Shown: positions 1-9,897, counted from the stretch's first letter. The stretch is 64,000 bases of DNA from Rhizobiales bacterium 2SD (GCA_005502805.1 SCMY01000008.1:1-64000), one strand, 5' to 3'. Translations and numbers: made by a program. Notes: a model not told the origin generated them from the sequence alone.

Positions 1-137
1 GGAGAATAGGCCAGCGCAAGATCGCGCTGGTTGCCGAGCGGCTTGGTCGCCTGGATCTCGAGCTTACCAGGCTTGGGAAGGCGGTGGTAAACGAGCGCGC
101 CAGAACGTAGGTCCGCCGACAAGGTGCTCTTAGCCAT
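1..137 (-). CDS. maeB: NADP-dependent malic enzyme, N-terminal fragment
   Basis: Only the first 45 codons lie in the window; the gene runs off the left edge. The reverse strand reads from an ATG at 137 through LVYHRLPKPGKLEI, then TKPLGNQRDLALAYSP, the characteristic opening of the large bacterial malic enzymes (malic domain fused to a phosphotransacetylase-like domain) that decarboxylate malate to pyruvate. A purine-rich ribosome binding site (GAGGAAG) lies about 6 bases upstream of the ATG. The gene diverges from the MoxR operon. Identification rests on this conserved N-terminus; cofactor preference (NADP or NAD) cannot be judged from the fragment. Confidence 0.88.
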   Translation of the reverse strand, partial: MAKSTLSADLRSGALVYHRLPKPGKLEIQATKPLGNQRDLALAYS

Positions 138-429
138 CCCACGCTTCCTCTGCGTTGCCGTTGCAAGCTGAGGAGGTCGCGCGGAAACGGGTGGGCGTCA
201 AGCAGGCGCGGCCGGCGAAAGACTTATGCCGCCCTGAAAACGAGGCTGTGTTTCGTCGGTAAGCGCTGCAGGATCGCTAAAACCGACGAAGCAGGCGCTT
301 CGTGAAACGGCCGTGAAACAAAACTAAACATTACAAAGAAATAATGATTTCAAAGGCCTCGGCTGTTGCACACTACCTCTCGCCGTACCCGCCGATCTGA
401 GCCGGCCGGGCCGGCCTTGGGAGGGGTTG
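138..429. promoter_or_regulatory. divergent intergenic region with inverted repeat and AT-rich promoter zone
   Basis: This 292-base gap separates the malic enzyme gene (minus) from the MoxR operon (plus). It contains a perfect 9-base inverted repeat, TTCGTCGGT at 252-260 and ACCGACGAA at 282-290, and an unusually AT-rich stretch at about 310-356 in an otherwise GC-rich sequence. These are the likely places for promoters and operators of both genes. No open reading frame with coding character was seen. No specific regulator can be named. Confidence 0.4.
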
Positions 430-1461
430 ATGGAAGCGACGCGTTCCGCCTTCGAGGAAGTCGTCTCGCTGCGACAGGCCAAGCAGCTGATCCAGTGCAT
501 GGCGCATGAGCAGAGTTTTCTGCTGCTCTCGCCTCCGGGGCTGGGCAAGTCCGAATTGGTCTACGAGGCGGCGCGCGAGGCGGGCCTGCCTTGCCGTTCT
601 CTGCTCGGCACCCAGATCGCTCCCGAGGACGTCAGCGGCATCCCGCGCATCGTCGGCGAGCGCTCGGTCTTCTGCCCGCCGCGCGTGCTGCTGCCGGAGA
701 AACCCGAGCCGTTCTGCCTGTTCCTCGACGAATTGCCGGCCTGCTCGCCCGATGTCCAGAAGGCGTTCTATTCGCTGCTGCTGGAGCGGCGGCTCGGCGA
801 GCATGCCCTGCCGAAGGGCACCTGGGTCGTTGCGGCCGGCAATCGCCTGCAGGACCGCGCATTGGTGCGGGCGATGAGCTCGGCGCTGGTCAACCGCGTC
901 ACCATCCTGCAACTACGCGTCGATACCGCCGATTGGCTGTCCTGGGCCCAACGCGCCGGCGTGCGTGCCGAAATCCGCAGCTTCATCACGACGATTCCTG
1001 ATGCGCTGATGCGGCCGGTGCCGGCCGAGCCCGTGCCGTTCTCGACGCCGCGCGCCTGGACGCTGCTGTCGCGGGCGCTCGACATGGCCGACAAGGCCGG
1101 CTTCCTCAGCAACGAGCTGCGGCGCGCGCTCGCCTTCGGCCGGCTCTCGCCGGAGGACGCCGTGGTGTTCTGCGCGCTCGCCGAGGATTCGATCGGGGCG
1201 GTGCGCCCGCTCGAAGACTATCTGCGCAAGCCCGAGCTCCTGCCCAAGGGCGATTCCGCCCGCTGGTTCATCCTCGACTGCATCCGCCAGTTCGTCAGGG
1301 ATGGCCGCGCCGAGGGCATCAAGCCGGCGGTGATCAACCGCTTCCTGCGCAGCCTGTCGCATGAGCATCAGCTCCTCGTCCTCAACGATATGGTCGAGGC
1401 CTGGGGTGCGCTCGGGGCCGACCGCGCCATGTACGAGATCCTGCGCAAGGTCGCGGCATGA
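430..1461 (+). CDS. MoxR-family AAA+ ATPase
   Basis: AAA+ ATPase of the MoxR type, which usually works with VWA-domain partners as a chaperone or metal-insertion machine. Walker A (PPGLGKS) is at about residues 36-42 and Walker B (LFLDELPA) near residue 100; a sensor/arginine-finger region follows (ALVNRV). The ATG at 430 is preferred over the in-frame TTG at 427 because GGGAGGGG at 419-426 then sits at proper spacing. The product is 343 aa. The stop overlaps the ATG of the VWA gene by 4 bases (ATGA at 1458), so the two are probably translationally coupled and form one complex. The substrate is unknown. Confidence 0.88.
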   Translation: MEATRSAFEEVVSLRQAKQLIQCMAHEQSFLLLSPPGLGKSELVYEAAREAGLPCRSLLGTQIAPEDVSGIPRIVGERSVFCPPRVLLPEKPEPFCLFLDELPACSPDVQKAFYSLLLERRLGEHALPKGTWVVAAGNRLQDRALVRAMSSALVNRVTILQLRVDTADWLSWAQRAGVRAEIRSFITTIPDALMRPVPAEPVPFSTPRAWTLLSRALDMADKAGFLSNELRRALAFGRLSPEDAVVFCALAEDSIGAVRPLEDYLRKPELLPKGDSARWFILDCIRQFVRDGRAEGIKPAVINRFLRSLSHEHQLLVLNDMVEAWGALGADRAMYEILRKVAA

Positions 1462-2717
1462 GCACGGCATCCGATCTTTCGGCTGCCGATCGCGCCACTC
1501 ATGCGCGGATCATGCGGGGCCTGCGGCTGGTGACGGCGCCGTTCCCGCATCTGGCCGGACTCGCCGCTGCAGTGCGCGTCGAGATCGACGAGCGTGTGCC
1601 GACCATGGGCGTCTTCGCGTCGGGGCGGCTGCTGGCGAACCCGAGCTTCACTGCAAGGCTTTCCGGCGACGACCTTGTCTTCGTGCTCGCCCATGAGCTG
1701 CTGCATCTGGCGTTGCGGACCCATGATCGGGCCCGCGGCAGCGCCACGCTCGAGTTCAACTACGCCCACGACTACATCATCAACGACATGCTGCGGCATG
1801 CGCTCGGCACCACCAATATCCCGGCCGGTGGGCTCGACATGCAGGGCGCGCGCGAACGCTCGGCCGAGGACATCGTGCTGGAGATGCGCCGTACGGGAAA
1901 CTACATGCCGTCGCGGACTCAAGTCTGGGAAGGGCAGGTCGTCACCGTCGAGCAGGTGCTCGGCGCGGCGCGGCAGGCGCCTGCCGGCGCGATGGGCGAT
2001 GCGCTCGATGCCCAGCGCGAACGCGAGCTTTTCCCTGAGGATAGCGCTGACCAGGCCGAGAGGGCGCGGGCGGTCCGCGACCTGGCCGCGCGTGGCATGG
2101 TGCTGGCGAAGGCGATGGGCGCCTTGCGCGGCAGGGGCGACAGCGCAGGCGGCCAGCAGCAGAGCGTACGGGCGCAGCGCGGCTTCTTCCACACGCCCTG
2201 GCATGTCGCGCTCCAGGCTTGGCTGGAAGGCGCCGCGCCTGGCGAGCGCACCTATACCCGCGCCTCGCGCCGCGGCCATGATCGCAGCGACGTCGTGATG
2301 CCCGGCCGCAAGCGCCATTCCTGGATGCTCAACGTCATCCTCGATACCAGCGCCTCGATGAGCGACGATATCCCGAAGGCGCTCGGCGCCATCGCCGATT
2401 TCTGCGATGCGGCCGGGGTCGACGAAATCCGCGTCGTCCAGTGCGACACTGTCGTCACCAGTGACGAGGTGCTCTCGTCGGCGGCGCTCGCCGACTACCA
2501 GATCAGCGGCTATGGCGGCAGCGACCTGACACCGGCGCTCGACGCGCTGGCGGACGATCCGCGCGTGAGCTCGGCGATCGTCATCACCGACGGCGACATC
2601 ACCTATCCCAGCGAAGCTGTGCCCTATGCGGTGCTCTGGGTGCTGCCCAAGCCGTCGGGCTCATTCCAGCCTGCCTATGGGCGGGTCGTCGTCATGCAAG
2701 CGGGAGGCGCATCATGA
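1458..2717 (+). CDS. VWA-like protein with putative metallopeptidase domain (DUF2201 type)
   Basis: A 419-aa two-domain protein. The N-terminal half carries a zinc-peptidase-like HELLH at residues 79-83 with a further histidine at about 104 (YAHDY), as in the putative metallopeptidase domain found in front of DUF2201. The C-terminal part is a von Willebrand A-type domain with a MIDAS-like DTSAS at 296-300 and a second acidic motif VITDGD. Such proteins are the partners of MoxR ATPases. It overlaps the moxR stop by 4 bases, and its own stop overlaps the next start (ATGA at 2714). Whether the HELLH site is catalytically active is not shown by sequence alone. Confidence 0.85.
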   Translation: MSTASDLSAADRATHARIMRGLRLVTAPFPHLAGLAAAVRVEIDERVPTMGVFASGRLLANPSFTARLSGDDLVFVLAHELLHLALRTHDRARGSATLEFNYAHDYIINDMLRHALGTTNIPAGGLDMQGARERSAEDIVLEMRRTGNYMPSRTQVWEGQVVTVEQVLGAARQAPAGAMGDALDAQRERELFPEDSADQAERARAVRDLAARGMVLAKAMGALRGRGDSAGGQQQSVRAQRGFFHTPWHVALQAWLEGAAPGERTYTRASRRGHDRSDVVMPGRKRHSWMLNVILDTSASMSDDIPKALGAIADFCDAAGVDEIRVVQCDTVVTSDEVLSSAALADYQISGYGGSDLTPALDALADDPRVSSAIVITDGDITYPSEAVPYAVLWVLPKPSGSFQPAYGRVVVMQAGGAS

Positions 2718-3100
2718 AAGTGGTTCAGGATCTCGTCGCCTATTTCGACAAGCGCGGAAAACTGTCGCGCCGGCAGCTCAAGCAGCTGCTCGAGCAGAAC
2801 TCGATCGCCTCGGAGGCGCCGACCAATATGCACGGGCTCTGCGAGAAGGTCGGCGCCGTCTATTATTTCCGTATCACCGGCGTCCTAGAAGGCCAGCTCT
2901 GGGGCACCGACATCTATAGCGGCGACTCGACGCTTGGCGCGGCCGCCGTCCATATGGGCCTGCTCAAGCCGGGCAAGAGCGCGGTCTTCAGGGTGACGGT
3001 GGTGACGCCGCCGGAGGAGTTCCCCGGCACCGAGCGCAACGGCGTCACCAGTACTCAGTATGGGCGCTACCAGTATGCCTGGCAGCTGTCGCCGATCTGA
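2714..3100 (+). CDS. small LCCL-domain protein
   Basis: A 128-aa protein. Residues about 60-126 match the LCCL domain pattern: GTDIYSGDS, then AAVHMGLL, then ERNGVTS with a following YGRY. The two cysteines usual in eukaryotic LCCL domains are absent. The first 40 residues look like a short helical region rich in K, R and Q, and there is no signal peptide, so the protein is probably cytoplasmic. It is the third gene of a coupled operon after MoxR and VWA, which suggests it is a substrate, adaptor or effector of that pair. The function is unknown; the domain call is by eye but the motif spacing is convincing. Confidence 0.75.
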   Translation: MKVVQDLVAYFDKRGKLSRRQLKQLLEQNSIASEAPTNMHGLCEKVGAVYYFRITGVLEGQLWGTDIYSGDSTLGAAAVHMGLLKPGKSAVFRVTVVTPPEEFPGTERNGVTSTQYGRYQYAWQLSPI

Positions 3101-3109
3101 GCCGAGGCG

Positions 3110-4122
3110 CTAGGCCGCCAGCGCCCCGACGCCGCCATCGTGCAGATGGCAGGCGGCGACATGGCCGGTCGCGATCTCCTTCAGCGCCGGGCGCTCGACC
3201 TTGCAGCGCGGCCCGGCCTGCGGGCAGCGCGGGTGGAAATGGCAGCCGGAGGGCGGATGCAGCGGTGAGGGGATCTCTCCCTTCAGCGGCGCAAAGCGCT
3301 TCTTGCGGGCGCTGATCGTCGGGACGTTGGCGAGCAGGGCCTGCGCATAAGGGTGCTGCGGGCCCTTGAACAATTCGCTCGCCGGCGCCGCTTCGACGAC
3401 GCGGCCGAGATACATGATCACGACCCGGTCGGAGAGGTGCCGGACCACCGAGAGATCATGGCTAATGAAAAGATAAGTCAGGTTAAGTTCGTCGCGCAGC
3501 TTCATGAAAAGATTCAGGACTTGGGCCTGAATCGATACATCAAGTGCGGCGACGCTTTCGTCGCAGACGAGGAATTGCGGCTTGACCGCCAGCGCCCTGG
3601 CGATGCCGATGCGGGCGCGCTGGCCGCCCGAGAACTGGTGCGGATAGCGGCGCCGATAGGTCGAGTCGAGGCCGACCCGGTCGAGCATTTCGGCGACATA
3701 GGCGTCCTGCTGCGCCTTCGGCACCAGCCCGTGCACGACCGGCGCCTCGCCGACGATGTCGGTGACCCGCAGGCGCGGATTGAGCGAGGACATCGGGTCC
3801 TGGAAGATCATCTGGATGGCGAGCGTCGCCGCCTTGCGCTCCTCCGCCGACATCTCGTCGGTATAGCGCCCGCGCCAGGAGACCCGGCCGGAGCTGGCAT
3901 GGTGGACGCCGGCGACGACGCGGCCGAGCGTCGACTTGCCGCAACCGGATTCGCCGACGAGCCCGACGACCTCGCCCTGGCGGATCGAGAGATCGACGCT
4001 GTCGACGGCGTGGACGGTCTGCTCGCTGTAATTGGCGCCGAGCAGGTTGGCGAATTTCGAGGCGGCGTCGAGCGGCTTGGTGAAGCGCTTCGAGACACCT
4101 TCGAGCGTGAGGATCGACGTGC

Positions 4123-4126
<4 letters not shown>
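3110..4126 (-). CDS. dipeptide/oligopeptide ABC transporter ATP-binding protein (DppF/OppF type)
   Basis: A 338-aa ATPase that powers peptide or related solute import with the DppD-type partner. Walker [10 protein letters not shown] is at residues 58-66; the signature FSGGQ and Walker B with CDESVAALD follow. The cysteine-bearing oligopeptide-transporter C-terminal extension (HFHPRCP) is present. The ATG at 4126 is chosen because it overlaps the stop of the upstream ATPase gene (ATGA). This is the last gene of a five-gene operon: SBP, dppB, dppC, dppD, dppF. The substrate could be peptides, glutathione or opines; sequence does not decide. Confidence 0.9.
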
Positions 4127-5106
<980 letters not shown>

Positions 5107-5108
5107 GC

Positions 5109-6038
5109 TCACTTCTCCAGCCGCGGGTTGAGCACGTCGCGCAGGCGGTCGCCGACCAGGTTGATCGAGACGATCGTCATCAAGAGCGCAAAGCCGGGGA
5201 AGACCGAGATCCAGTAGCTGCCGGACAGCATGTACTGGAAGCCGTTGGCGATCAGCACGCCGAGCGAAGGCTCGGTCTGCGGCAGGCCGACGCCGAGGAA
5301 GGACAGCGTCGCCTCCAGCGAGATCGCATGCGCCGTCTGGACGGTAACGATGACGATCACCGGGGCGAGGCAATTGGGCAGGATGTGGCGGAAAACCGTG
5401 CGGGCATGGGAGAGGCCGAGCGACTGCGCTGCCTCGACATATTCCTTGCGCCGCTCGACCAGGGCCGAACCGCGCACGGTGCGGGCGTAATAGGCCCACT
5501 GCACCATCACCAGCGCGATGATGATCTTATCGACGCCCTTGCCGAGCGCCGCGACCAGGATCAGCGCGACCAGCACGGATGGCAGCGAGAGCTGCAGGTC
5601 GACGAGGCGCATGATGATGGTCTCGGTACGCCCGCCATTGTAGGCGGCGATCAGGCCGATCGCCGCGCCGATCGTTGCCGCCAGGATGCCGGAGAAAGCG
5701 CCGACCATCAGCGAGATGCGCAGGCCATAGAGGATGCCCGAGAGCAGATCGCGGCCGACGCCGTCCGAGCCGAGCCACATGGTGAAACCCTCGCCGGAGA
5801 CGGCGCCCGGCGGCTGGCGCGAATCCATCACGTCGACGCTGGCGAGGTCGTAGGGGTTCTGCGGCGCGATCAGCGGCGCGGCGATGGCGAGCAGCACGAT
5901 CAGCAGGAAGAGGGCGAGGCCGAACAGCGCCAGTCGGTCCTCGACGAAGGAGCGGACGAAGCGCCGGAACGGCGTCTCCTCCTTGGCGGGGGCGGCAGGC
6001 GGCGTGGTCGCGGCGGCGGGTAAAGCGGTGTCGCTCAT
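5109..6038 (-). CDS. dipeptide/oligopeptide ABC transporter permease (DppC type)
   Basis: A 309-aa inner-membrane permease. It has an alanine/proline-rich cytoplasmic N-terminus, then a first membrane segment (about residues 35-57), an extracytoplasmic loop, and five further hydrophobic segments. The BPD transporter EAA-type loop reads EAAQSLGLSHARTVFRHILPN. The start at 6038 overlaps the dppB stop by 4 bases (ATGA). It pairs with DppB to form the translocation pore. The length is normal for the family. Confidence 0.9.
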   Translation of the reverse strand: MSDTALPAAATTPPAAPAKEETPFRRFVRSFVEDRLALFGLALFLLIVLLAIAAPLIAPQNPYDLASVDVMDSRQPPGAVSGEGFTMWLGSDGVGRDLLSGILYGLRISLMVGAFSGILAATIGAAIGLIAAYNGGRTETIIMRLVDLQLSLPSVLVALILVAALGKGVDKIIIALVMVQWAYYARTVRGSALVERRKEYVEAAQSLGLSHARTVFRHILPNCLAPVIVIVTVQTAHAISLEATLSFLGVGLPQTEPSLGVLIANGFQYMLSGSYWISVFPGFALLMTIVSINLVGDRLRDVLNPRLEK

Positions 6039-7012
6039 GATGTCGCCTCCGTCAGGCGCACGCGTGGGTCGAGCGCCGAATAGACCAGGTCGACCAGGAG
6101 GTTGATGGTGACGAACAGCACGACGACGACCATGACATAGGCGACGATCACCGGCCGATCGAGCCTCGTGATCGCCTCCAGCAGCAGGCGGCCGATGCCT
6201 GGCCAGGCGAAGATCGTCTCGGTCACCACCGAGAAGGCGACGAGCGAGCCGAACTCCAGGCCGAGCACCGTGACGATCGGGATCATGATGTTCTTGAGGA
6301 TGTGGACGCCGATGATCCGGCTCTGCGACAGGCCCTTGGCCCGCGCGAACTTGACGTAGTCCATCAGCGCCGCCTCGCGCGCGCCGGCTCGCGCCAGGCG
6401 GATCACCAGCGAGATCTTGAGCAGCGCCAGATTGAAGGCGGGCAGGGCGACATGCTTCCAGCCCTGGAGCGACAGCAGCGAGGTTTCGAAGCCGAGGATC
6501 GAGACGGTCGGCCCGCGCCCGGTCGCCGGCAGCCAGCCGAGGCTGACCGCGAAGGTCAGGATCAGCATCAGGCCGACCCAGAAGGTCGGCAGCGAGAAGC
6601 CGAGGATCGAGACCGCCATGATGAAGCGTGACAGCCGGCTCTCCGGCTTCAGGCCGGCATAGAGGCCGAGCGGCAGGCCGATCACGATCGCCAGTACCAG
6701 CGCGACGAAGGCGAGCTCGAGCGTCGCCGGCATCCGGTGCAGGATCAGCTTGATCGCGGATTCGCCATGGACGAAGGAGCGGCCGAGGTCGCCCTGGGCG
6801 GCGTTCTTCAGGAAGACCAGGAACTGTTCCCAAATCGGGCGGTCTAGCCCGAGCGCGCGCGCCGTCTCGGCGATCTGCTGCTGGTCCATCTCGGGCGAGA
6901 TCAGCATGTAGATGGGGTCGCCGACGACGTTCACGCCGAAGAAGACGATCACGAGCATCGCCGCGATGACGAAGAGGGCTTGCGCCAGGCGGCGCAGGAC
7001 GAATGCCAGCAT
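6035..7012 (-). CDS. dipeptide/oligopeptide ABC transporter permease (DppB type)
   Basis: A 325-aa inner-membrane permease, typical DppB length. It begins with the family's conserved membrane-entering N-terminus (FVLRRLAQALFVIAAMLVIV), and the EAA loop reads AREAALMDYVKFARAKGL. It is separated from the binding-protein gene by about 150 bases that hold two strong hairpins, so permease expression is probably lower than that of the binding protein. It forms the pore with DppC. Confidence 0.9.
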   Translation of the reverse strand: MLAFVLRRLAQALFVIAAMLVIVFFGVNVVGDPIYMLISPEMDQQQIAETARALGLDRPIWEQFLVFLKNAAQGDLGRSFVHGESAIKLILHRMPATLELAFVALVLAIVIGLPLGLYAGLKPESRLSRFIMAVSILGFSLPTFWVGLMLILTFAVSLGWLPATGRGPTVSILGFETSLLSLQGWKHVALPAFNLALLKISLVIRLARAGAREAALMDYVKFARAKGLSQSRIIGVHILKNIMIPIVTVLGLEFGSLVAFSVVTETIFAWPGIGRLLLEAITRLDRPVIVAYVMVVVVLFVTINLLVDLVYSALDPRVRLTEATS

Positions 7013-7042
7013 GGTCCGGTGCCTTCCGGATCGGGGTGCGGA

Positions 7043-7078
7043 GCGCCACCCCGTCCGACAGTGCCGGCGGGGTGGCGC
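7043..7078. repeat. inverted repeat (hairpin) upstream of dppB
   Basis: A perfect 11-base inverted repeat, GCGCCACCCCG at 7043-7053 and CGGGGTGGCGC at 7068-7078, with a 14-base loop. It lies between the binding-protein gene and dppB on the transcribed minus strand. There is no T-run, so it looks like an RNA-stabilising or attenuating structure, not a strong terminator. Confidence 0.6.
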
Positions 7079-7110
7079 CTTCGCATTTCAACAAGGAAAG
7101 AGTGTCGCGC

Positions 7111-7142
7111 GGTCAGGACCGGGCTTCAAGCCGGTCCTGACC
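7111..7142 (-). terminator. hairpin downstream of the substrate-binding protein gene
   Basis: A perfect 12-base inverted repeat, GGTCAGGACCGG at 7111-7122 and CCGGTCCTGACC at 7131-7142, with an 8-base loop, 17 bases past the binding-protein stop. Stable hairpins at this place are a known way to raise binding-protein mRNA relative to the downstream permease genes. There is no T-run, so partial termination or 3' end protection is more likely than full termination. Confidence 0.6.
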
Positions 7143-7159
7143 AGGATCGACCGAGCCGG

Positions 7160-8761
7160 TTATTCCTTACGGATACCGGTGGCGAGCGTGTACTCGTCGG
7201 TACGGGCCTGGACCTTGACGCCCTTGCGCGAGGCCCAGGTGTTCAGCTGGTAGTGTGTCGGGATCAGGCCGACATCGTTCATGCTGATCTCCATCGCCTC
7301 GGCCAGAGCGGCGTCGCGCTTGGCGTCGTCGACGGTGCGCAGCGCCTCGACCAGCTTGGCGTCGAAGGTCTTGTTGGAGTAGCGGCCGCGATTGGTCGCG
7401 CCCATGCCCTTGGCGGGATCGAAGGTGGCGAGCAGCGCCTTCAGCGAATCCGAGGATTCACCGGTGCCGGCGCCCCAGCCGACTAGGATGAACGAGAACT
7501 CCGGCACATTGCCCTGGCCGCCCTGCGAGGCGCGGGTGAAGAAGTTCGCCGACGGCAGCGTCTCGACCTCGGTCTCGATGCCGAGGCGCGAGAACATTTG
7601 CGCGACAGCCTCGATGATCTTGGTGTCGTTGAGGTAGCGGTTCGTCGGCCCGTGCAGCTTCATCTTGAAGCCGTTCGGGTAACCGGCCTCGGCGAGCAGC
7701 TTCTTGGCGCCGTTGAGGTCGAAGGCGACCGGCTTGAGTTTCTTGGAGGTGCCGAAGAACCCGTCGGGCAGGAGCTGGCCGGCGGGGATCGCCTCCTTCT
7801 CCATGATGCGATCGACGATGCCCGGGCGGTTGATCGCCATCGACAGCGCCTGGCGGACCTTGAGGTTGAGCAGCGGGTTCTTGATCTCCGAACCGTCCTT
7901 GCCCTTGATGAAGGGCGAGACCTCGCGGAAGTGATCCATGTGGAAGTAGATCACCCGGTTCGAGACCGTGCTGGCGACGTTGAGCTTGGCGTCACCCTTG
8001 AGGCGGGCGACGTCCGAGGTCGGCACGTTCTCGATCACGTCGAGATCGCCGGCGAGCAGCGCCGCGACGCGGGTCGGGGCCGAGGTGATCATCCGGAAGG
8101 TGACCTTCGACCACGGCTCCTTGCCGCCCCAGTAGTTCTCGTTCGGGGTCAGCACGACACGGTCGCCTGCGACGTATTCGGCCTGCTTATAGGCGCCGGT
8201 GCCGCCGGTGGTGCACTTGCCGAGGTTGAAGTCCTCGGTGGTGGTGTCCTTGCACTTGGCAGGGATGATGCCGAAGGTCGAGAGGTCGGTGGGCACCAGC
8301 GGCGCCGGCGCCGCGGTCTTCACGCGCACGGTGAAGTCGTCGACCTTGGTGAACTCCTTGCCGCGGACATAGGCCGAGAAGCTTGACGGGCTCTTCGGCA
8401 CGTTCGGGGCGCGCTGCATGGTGGCGATGACGTCGTCGGCGGTGAACGGCGTGCCGTCATGGAACTTGACGCCTTGGCGCAGCTTGAACTCCCAGGTCGT
8501 GTCGTCGATCGCCTTCCAGCTTTCGGCGAGCAGCGGCTTCAGCGTCTGCTTCTCGTCCTGGCCGACCAGCGGCTCGTAGATATGCCGCGCCAGCATGTTG
8601 TTGGGCGAGACGTTGTGATAGTGCGGATCCATTGCGCTGAGCTCGGCCGACAGGCCGATCTTGAGCTCCTGGGCCGACGCCAGCCCGGCGATGGTCATGA
8701 CCGGAGCCGCCAGAATGGCGAGCTTGAGAGCTTTCAGCCCGTTGGTGCTGAACGTTTTCAT
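7160..8761 (-). CDS. ABC transporter substrate-binding protein, peptide/nickel family 5
   Basis: A 533-aa periplasmic solute-binding protein of family SBP_bac_5. The signal peptide ends near residue 30 (GLASA before QELKIGL). The body shows the family's SAMDPHYHNVSP opening, the KFHDGTPFTADDV segment and the LKVRQALSMAIN motif. It is the first gene of the operon that continues into dppBCDF, so it delivers the ligand to that permease. It is divergently transcribed from a LysR regulator, which probably controls it. The ligand class (peptide, glutathione, opine) is not decidable here. Confidence 0.92.
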   Translation of the reverse strand: MKTFSTNGLKALKLAILAAPVMTIAGLASAQELKIGLSAELSAMDPHYHNVSPNNMLARHIYEPLVGQDEKQTLKPLLAESWKAIDDTTWEFKLRQGVKFHDGTPFTADDVIATMQRAPNVPKSPSSFSAYVRGKEFTKVDDFTVRVKTAAPAPLVPTDLSTFGIIPAKCKDTTTEDFNLGKCTTGGTGAYKQAEYVAGDRVVLTPNENYWGGKEPWSKVTFRMITSAPTRVAALLAGDLDVIENVPTSDVARLKGDAKLNVASTVSNRVIYFHMDHFREVSPFIKGKDGSEIKNPLLNLKVRQALSMAINRPGIVDRIMEKEAIPAGQLLPDGFFGTSKKLKPVAFDLNGAKKLLAEAGYPNGFKMKLHGPTNRYLNDTKIIEAVAQMFSRLGIETEVETLPSANFFTRASQGGQGNVPEFSFILVGWGAGTGESSDSLKALLATFDPAKGMGATNRGRYSNKTFDAKLVEALRTVDDAKRDAALAEAMEISMNDVGLIPTHYQLNTWASRKGVKVQARTDEYTLATGIRKE

Positions 8762-8928
8762 TCCGAACCTCCCGATGGCTTCATGGCGCCATCTTTAACA
8801 ACTGAGCCGCGCGTGGCGAGTCGCCGGATTGGCCGGTCTGCCCCTGATCTCGCCAGCCGGGCTTGTAGAACGATTTCATATACCTGTAAATTATACGGCA
8901 TGCGCTTTAATATAATCTGGCCGCATAG
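8762..8928. promoter_or_regulatory. divergent promoter region between the transporter operon and the LysR gene
   Basis: The segment 8875-8920 is markedly AT-rich against the local background. It contains TATAAT on the plus strand at 8911-8916 and TATAAT on the minus strand at 8890-8895, plausible -10 boxes for the LysR gene and the transporter operon. A clear -35 is not visible for either. LysR-type regulators commonly bind such a shared region, but no unambiguous T-N11-A palindrome could be fixed by eye. Confidence 0.45.
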
Positions 8929-9897
8929 ATGAATGCGATGCGCGGAATAGGGGCCGGACACGACATGGCGAACACGATGAGCGCCGGCCGGCGGCCTCCG
9001 AGCCTGCGCGAACTCGAAGTGCTGCAGGCTATGATCGCGACCCGCAAGACCGTGGCAGCAGCTCAGATGCTTGGTATTTCGCAGCCTGCGGTGTCGCGTG
9101 CTCTGGCTGCGCTGGAGGCCCATGTCGGGCTTCCACTGTTTTCGCGCGAAGGCGGCCGGCTTGTGCCCACTGCAGATGCCTTTGCGCTGGACGCCGAGGC
9201 ACAGCCGATCTTCGCAGCGCTCGATCGGCTCAATCGTTGGCCCGGACAGTCCGTCCAGGCGAGCGTGCTGCGGATTGCGACGCCGCCGACCCTTGCTCAG
9301 CTCGTCCTGCCGCCGGTCCTGGCCGAGTTCCGCCGGCAGGAGCCGGATGTCGTCGCCAATGTCGAGATCGACACCAGCTCCACGGTGATCGCCCAGGTTG
9401 CCGACCGCGCCGTCGATCTCGGGTTGGTCGATATGTCGGCATCACATATCGGCATCCATGGCGAGGTTATCCGCGAAGCGGTGGCGCATGTCCTGATGCC
9501 GGAGGATCACCCGTTCGCTGACCGCGATGCGCTCGGTCCGCAGGATCTCGCCGAGGAACCGATCATCGCGCTCGCGCGGCGCTTCCCCGAGCGCATCAAG
9601 GTCGAGCGGGCCTTTGCCGATGCCGGCGTGGCCCTGCGCCTGGTCGGGGAAGGCACGGCGGCCGTTTTCGTCGCCGAGATGGTCAGGCAGCGCGTCGGGC
9701 TTGCCTTGCTGAACCCGTTTCCGCTGACGCTCGGCGGCATGCGGGGGCTGGTGGCCCGCCGCTTCGCGCCGGCCATCGCCTACCGGACGATGTTGCTGTT
9801 TCCGTCCGCAGGCTCGGTCGCGCCGGCGGCGCGCCGCTTTGCCGATCTCTTGATCGCGATGCAGCCGGAGGATGGCCTCACCATGCCGATCAGGTAG
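8929..9897 (+). CDS. LysR-family transcriptional regulator
   Basis: A 322-aa LysR-type regulator. The N-terminal winged helix-turn-helix (LRELEVLQAM, then AAQMLGISQPAVSRALAALE) is followed by the periplasmic-binding-like effector domain. The start is uncertain: ATG 8929 has no good ribosome binding site and lies close to a TATAAT box at 8911-8916, while ATG 8965 would leave a normal leader and still precede the HTH. It is divergent from the peptide-type ABC transporter operon and is its likely regulator. The inducer is unknown. Confidence 0.88.
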   Translation: MNAMRGIGAGHDMANTMSAGRRPPSLRELEVLQAMIATRKTVAAAQMLGISQPAVSRALAALEAHVGLPLFSREGGRLVPTADAFALDAEAQPIFAALDRLNRWPGQSVQASVLRIATPPTLAQLVLPPVLAEFRRQEPDVVANVEIDTSSTVIAQVADRAVDLGLVDMSASHIGIHGEVIREAVAHVLMPEDHPFADRDALGPQDLAEEPIIALARRFPERIKVERAFADAGVALRLVGEGTAAVFVAEMVRQRVGLALLNPFPLTLGGMRGLVARRFAPAIAYRTMLLFPSAGSVAPAARRFADLLIAMQPEDGLTMPIR

